Shown here: positions 61,734 through 64,000 of the stretch, piece by piece | Numbering within the stretch: the stretch's first letter is position 1 | How the letters are laid out: every line of letters begins with the position of its first letter | NCBI RefSeq assembly: GCF_014863585.1 | Contig: NZ_CP062253.1 | Coordinates: forward strand, 1,390,501-1,454,500 | DNA from: Pseudomonas gozinkensis | GTDB lineage: Bacteria; Pseudomonadota; Gammaproteobacteria; Pseudomonadales; Pseudomonadaceae | DNA length: 64,000 nucleotides | Reading direction: 5' to 3' | Notes under the pieces: model-generated | The model's database searches: none | What the model was told of the DNA's origin: nothing | Seen by the model: only the letters and a program-made list of their open reading frames with translations | Position numbers and translations under genes: made by a program

Positions 61734-62291
61734 ATGGAGCTCAAGGCCAACGCTGCACTGATCATCATCGATCAGCAAAAAGGCATTCTGCAGCCGCGTC
61801 TGGGGCGGCGGAACAATCCGTCGGCCGAGGCGCGGATTCTCGATTTGCTGGGCTTCTGGCGGCGCAGCGGGCGGCCGGTGATCCACGTGCAGCATTTGTC
61901 GCGCTCGCCGGATTCGGTGTTCTGGCCCGAGCAGGAAGGGGTGGAATTTCAGGACAGGTTTTTGCCGCAGGACGGCGAATGGCTGATCCAGAAACAGGTG
62001 CCGGATGCGTTTTGTGCGACGGGGCTTGAGGCGAAGTTGCGTGAGGCGGAGATCGGGCAGTTGATCATTGTCGGCGTGGCGACGAACAACTCCGTGGAGT
62101 CCACGGCACGCACGGCAGGCAATCTGGGGTTTGATGCGTGGGTGGCGGAGGATGCGTGCTTTACCTTCGACAAGGCCGACTATTTCGGTACGTTGCGTTC
62201 GGCGCAAGAGGTGCACGGGATGTCGCTGGGGAATCTGCACGGGGAGTATGCGACGGTGGTCAGCAGTGCCGGGATTCTCGGGGCAGCCTGA
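61734..62291 (+). CDS. Isochorismatase-fold hydrolase with Ser in place of the catalytic Cys
   Basis: 185 residues. The Asp13 (LIIIDQQ) and Lys87 (IQKQVPDAF) of the isochorismatase-like triad are present. The third position reads GVATNNSVESTAR, where nicotinamidase-like enzymes have Cys; here it is Ser120. The reaction is unknown. ATG 61734 is used; ATG 61710 is in frame and also possible. It is divergent from the GST gene. Confidence 0.82.
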   Translation: MELKANAALIIIDQQKGILQPRLGRRNNPSAEARILDLLGFWRRSGRPVIHVQHLSRSPDSVFWPEQEGVEFQDRFLPQDGEWLIQKQVPDAFCATGLEAKLREAEIGQLIIVGVATNNSVESTARTAGNLGFDAWVAEDACFTFDKADYFGTLRSAQEVHGMSLGNLHGEYATVVSSAGILGAA

Positions 62292-62317
62292 TACTGATCG
62301 GGGAATGCCCCGGCTTC

Positions 62318-62405
62318 ATCGCTGGCAAGCCAGCTCCCACATTCAACCGAGTTGCTCCTGATGGAGCGCGATCCCTTGTGGGAGCGAGCTTGCTCGCGAT
62401 GGCGG
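62318..62405. repeat. REP pair (mixed arm types)
   Basis: Left arm ATCGCTGGCAAGCCAGCTCC, right arm TGTGGGAGCGAGCTTGCTCG. The two arms belong to different variants of the same REP family. Confidence 0.85.
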
Positions 62406-62438
62406 TGTGTCAGGCGAAGTAGGTCTTCGCCCGAAACA

Positions 62439-62645
62439 TCAAGCGCCGTGGCACTTCTTGAATTTCTTGCCGTTGCCGCAGGGGCAAGGGTCGTTGCGGC
62501 CAACGTCTTTCAGGGCGTTGCGCACCGGTTCCTGGTGAGCGTGGCCGCAGTTCGGGCCGTGGACATGGCCATGGTCGTGATCATGGTGGTGATGGTCATG
62601 ATCGTGGTTGCAGTCCGGGCCATGGACATGAGGTTGCTGGGTCAT
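62439..62645 (-). CDS. Histidine-rich SEC-C motif protein
   Basis: 68 residues. The first 45 contain many HDH/HGH runs (about 18 His), a likely metal store or sensor. The last 22 are a SEC-C zinc motif ([20 protein letters not shown]). ATG 62645 gives [12 protein letters not shown]. It lies just downstream of the LEA14-like lipoprotein gene (5 bases). Confidence 0.85.
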   Translation of the reverse strand: MTQQPHVHGPDCNHDHDHHHHDHDHGHVHGPNCGHAHQEPVRNALKDVGRNDPCPCGNGKKFKKCHGA

Positions 62646-62650
62646 CGGGG

Positions 62651-63151
62651 TCACTCCGTAATCAAATCGGCGGGGATTATCACGCCATTGCGCGCCAGGT
62701 GCACGTAGTGAGCGATGAATAAACCGGTTTCCATCTCGCCCTCCAGTCGGTAGGGAATCTGCTGGTGCGGGTTTTTCAGCATTTTCACCACCTCTTTCAC
62801 CTTCGGCCACAGGTTGGTACGGATCGGCACCTTGTAAAACGCGCTGCTTTTGGGGCTCACCGTGATCCAGTGTTCGTGCTCGCCTTCGGCCAGCAGCATG
62901 TCGGCCAGGTGTATGCGGTATTCCAGGCCGCGCACGGTCAGGTCGCTGTCGTTAGGGTTGTCGATGCGAAAGTGCAGGATGAATTTCTGTTCCAGCAACT
63001 TGGCGCGCACCACTTCGACTTTCACCAGGTGCACGGCGGGGTCGCGGGCGTCGTCGCTGAACCATGACGTACAGCCGCCGAGCCCCGAGAGGCTGATCCC
63101 CAGAAACATGAGCAGTGAGAAGACCTTCAATGTGCGCCAATGACCGAGCAT
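62651..63151 (-). CDS. LEA14-like (WHy domain) lipoprotein
   Basis: 166 residues. The lipobox is SGLGGC (Cys near residue 27). The mature part has the LEA type 2 beta fold pattern ([20 protein letters not shown] and [15 protein letters not shown]). WHy domains are tied to desiccation and stress tolerance; the bacterial role is not defined. Confidence 0.85.
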   Translation of the reverse strand: MLGHWRTLKVFSLLMFLGISLSGLGGCTSWFSDDARDPAVHLVKVEVVRAKLLEQKFILHFRIDNPNDSDLTVRGLEYRIHLADMLLAEGEHEHWITVSPKSSAFYKVPIRTNLWPKVKEVVKMLKNPHQQIPYRLEGEMETGLFIAHYVHLARNGVIIPADLITE

Positions 63152-63182
63152 GGTTTAACTCCCTTTGCTGCCCAGTCTAGCT

Positions 63183-63659
63183 TCAGCTGCCGAAATACCC
63201 CGCGCAGCATTTCTTGAACTTCTGGCCGCTGGCGCACGGGCAGGCGTCGTTGCGTCCCAGCTTCAGTTGCACGGTCGGGTCGATGAAGTACCAGCGCCCG
63301 GTGTTCTGCACGAATGACGAGCGCTCGCGGTGGCTGTGCTCGCCCTGACCGTCATGCCAGCGCGCGGTGAAAGTGACGAACGCGTGTTCCGGCTGGCCGC
63401 CGAGTACTTCCGAACTTTCCACGTCCAGGCCGAGCCAGGTGCTCCGGGCACTCCAGTCGCTGATCGACTGGCGATCCAGCCCCGCTTGCTGGGCGGGCAG
63501 GGTGGTCGCCACCAGATAATCGATCAGGCCCAGCACATAGGCGCTGTAGCGCGAACGCATCAGGGCTTCGGCGCACGGGGCCGGGTGGCCGGCGTGATAG
63601 TGACCGCAGCAGGCATCCAGCAGGTTGCCGCTGCCGCAAGGGCAAATGGCTGTACTCAT
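63183..63659 (-). CDS. YchJ-family SEC-C protein
   Basis: 158 residues with SEC-C motifs at both ends ([20 protein letters not shown] and [20 protein letters not shown]), flanking an NTF2-like middle ([20 protein letters not shown]). This is the YchJ/UPF0225 layout. Function unknown; zinc binding is likely. Confidence 0.92.
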   Translation of the reverse strand: MSTAICPCGSGNLLDACCGHYHAGHPAPCAEALMRSRYSAYVLGLIDYLVATTLPAQQAGLDRQSISDWSARSTWLGLDVESSEVLGGQPEHAFVTFTARWHDGQGEHSHRERSSFVQNTGRWYFIDPTVQLKLGRNDACPCASGQKFKKCCAGYFGS

Positions 63660-63663
63660 TGCA

Positions 63664-64000
63664 TTACCACCAGTATTTCCCGAAGTTTTCCGGATTGGCC
63701 CAGAACCGCGAGTTGAGCCAGTCGGGGACTTGTTTGTAGTCAAGCAGATCGTAGGTGAACAGGGTCAGCACCTGTTCATCCCGGGCGAAGCGTTCGCTGG
63801 CCTGAAGGGCCAGGGAATAAAAATCGGTTTCCTGCCAGCCGCTGGCCGGCAGATCCGCCAGCACAGCGATGCGGCTGGCGTTGAGGTTGCGGATCCCGCC
63901 CAACAGATTCAGGCCGTCGCGCTTGGGCAAGTGTTCCAGGCAATCGACCACCAGCGCCAGGTCGAAACGGCGGGCCGCCAGTTCTGCCGGCAATGCACCG
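63664..64000 (-). CDS. Methyltransferase-like protein (DUF6231-type), N-terminus beyond window
   Basis: About 112 C-terminal codons; the frame is still open at base 64000. The stretch [20 protein letters not shown] resembles the late part of a SAM-methyltransferase core, and the end is [12 protein letters not shown]. It lies 4 bases upstream of the YchJ-like gene and may be co-transcribed with it. Confidence 0.7.
   Translation of the reverse strand, partial: GALPAELAARRFDLALVVDCLEHLPKRDGLNLLGGIRNLNASRIAVLADLPASGWQETDFYSLALQASERFARDEQVLTLFTYDLLDYKQVPDWLNSRFWANPENFGKYWW

Overview
The window is chromosomal DNA from a Pseudomonas, most likely of the P. fluorescens group. The evidence is the high GC content, the recA-recX-erdR-dgkA, finR/fpr, mprF-virJ, dinB-lipoprotein-proS and quiP-GST neighbourhoods, and many Pseudomonas-type REP palindromes (arms like GTGGGAGCGGGCTTGCCCGCGA). 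The strain cannot be named from the sequence alone.

Region 1 (1-17.9 kb) is the distal part of a Mu-like contractile tail particle locus (an R-type tailocin/bacteriocin), lying directly upstream of cinA-recA-recX. It runs in one direction: a DUF2635 protein (cut by the window edge), tail sheath, tail tube, a tail assembly chaperone with a -1 frameshift site, a short tape measure protein, the gpN, gpP, gp45, gp46, gp47 and gp48 baseplate genes, five tail-fibre/chaperone cassettes, and a lysis module (GH19 endolysin plus nested Rz/Rz1 spanins). No capsid, terminase, portal, integrase or replication gene is visible, so a headless particle fits better than a prophage. The five fibre genes share a roughly 60-residue N-terminal attachment module and diverge afterwards. 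Each has its own accessory gene, start codons vary (ATG, GTG, ATG, TTG, GTG), and two intrinsic terminators lie between cassettes. This fibre array is the most striking accessory feature of the window.

Region 2 (18-31.7 kb) is core genome: cinA-like amidase, recA behind a LexA box, recX, a LOG-family protein, a quorum-sensing-regulated virulence-factor-like secreted protein, a DTW-domain tRNA modification enzyme, erdR, dgkA, finR/fpr, trmO, rhlG, a DUF1456 protein, an RsuA/RluF-like protein that lacks the expected catalytic aspartate, a GNAT acetyltransferase and rimO.

Region 3 (31.9-47.6 kb) holds kup, the mprF-virJ lipid aminoacylation/hydrolysis pair, two tandem initiator tRNA genes each with its own promoter, the LexA-controlled dinB, a lipoprotein gene, proS, ampG, an alkyltransferase-like gene, a DUF481 outer membrane protein, a cold shock gene, dcd and a small conserved protein.

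Region 4 (47.6-58.1 kb) contains the four genes of the ligase-associated DNA damage response set (PdeM-type phosphoesterase, Lhr-type helicase, ATP-dependent ligase, metallo-beta-lactamase-fold exonuclease). They are split into two pairs by a five-gene basic amino acid ABC transporter operon in aotJQMOP order. Region 5 (58.2-64 kb) holds the AHL acylase quiP, a GST, an isochorismatase-fold hydrolase with Ser in place of Cys, two SEC-C proteins, a LEA14-like lipoprotein and a gene cut by the right edge. REP-type palindromes of two families fill many of the intergenic gaps, including one inside the tailocin baseplate operon.
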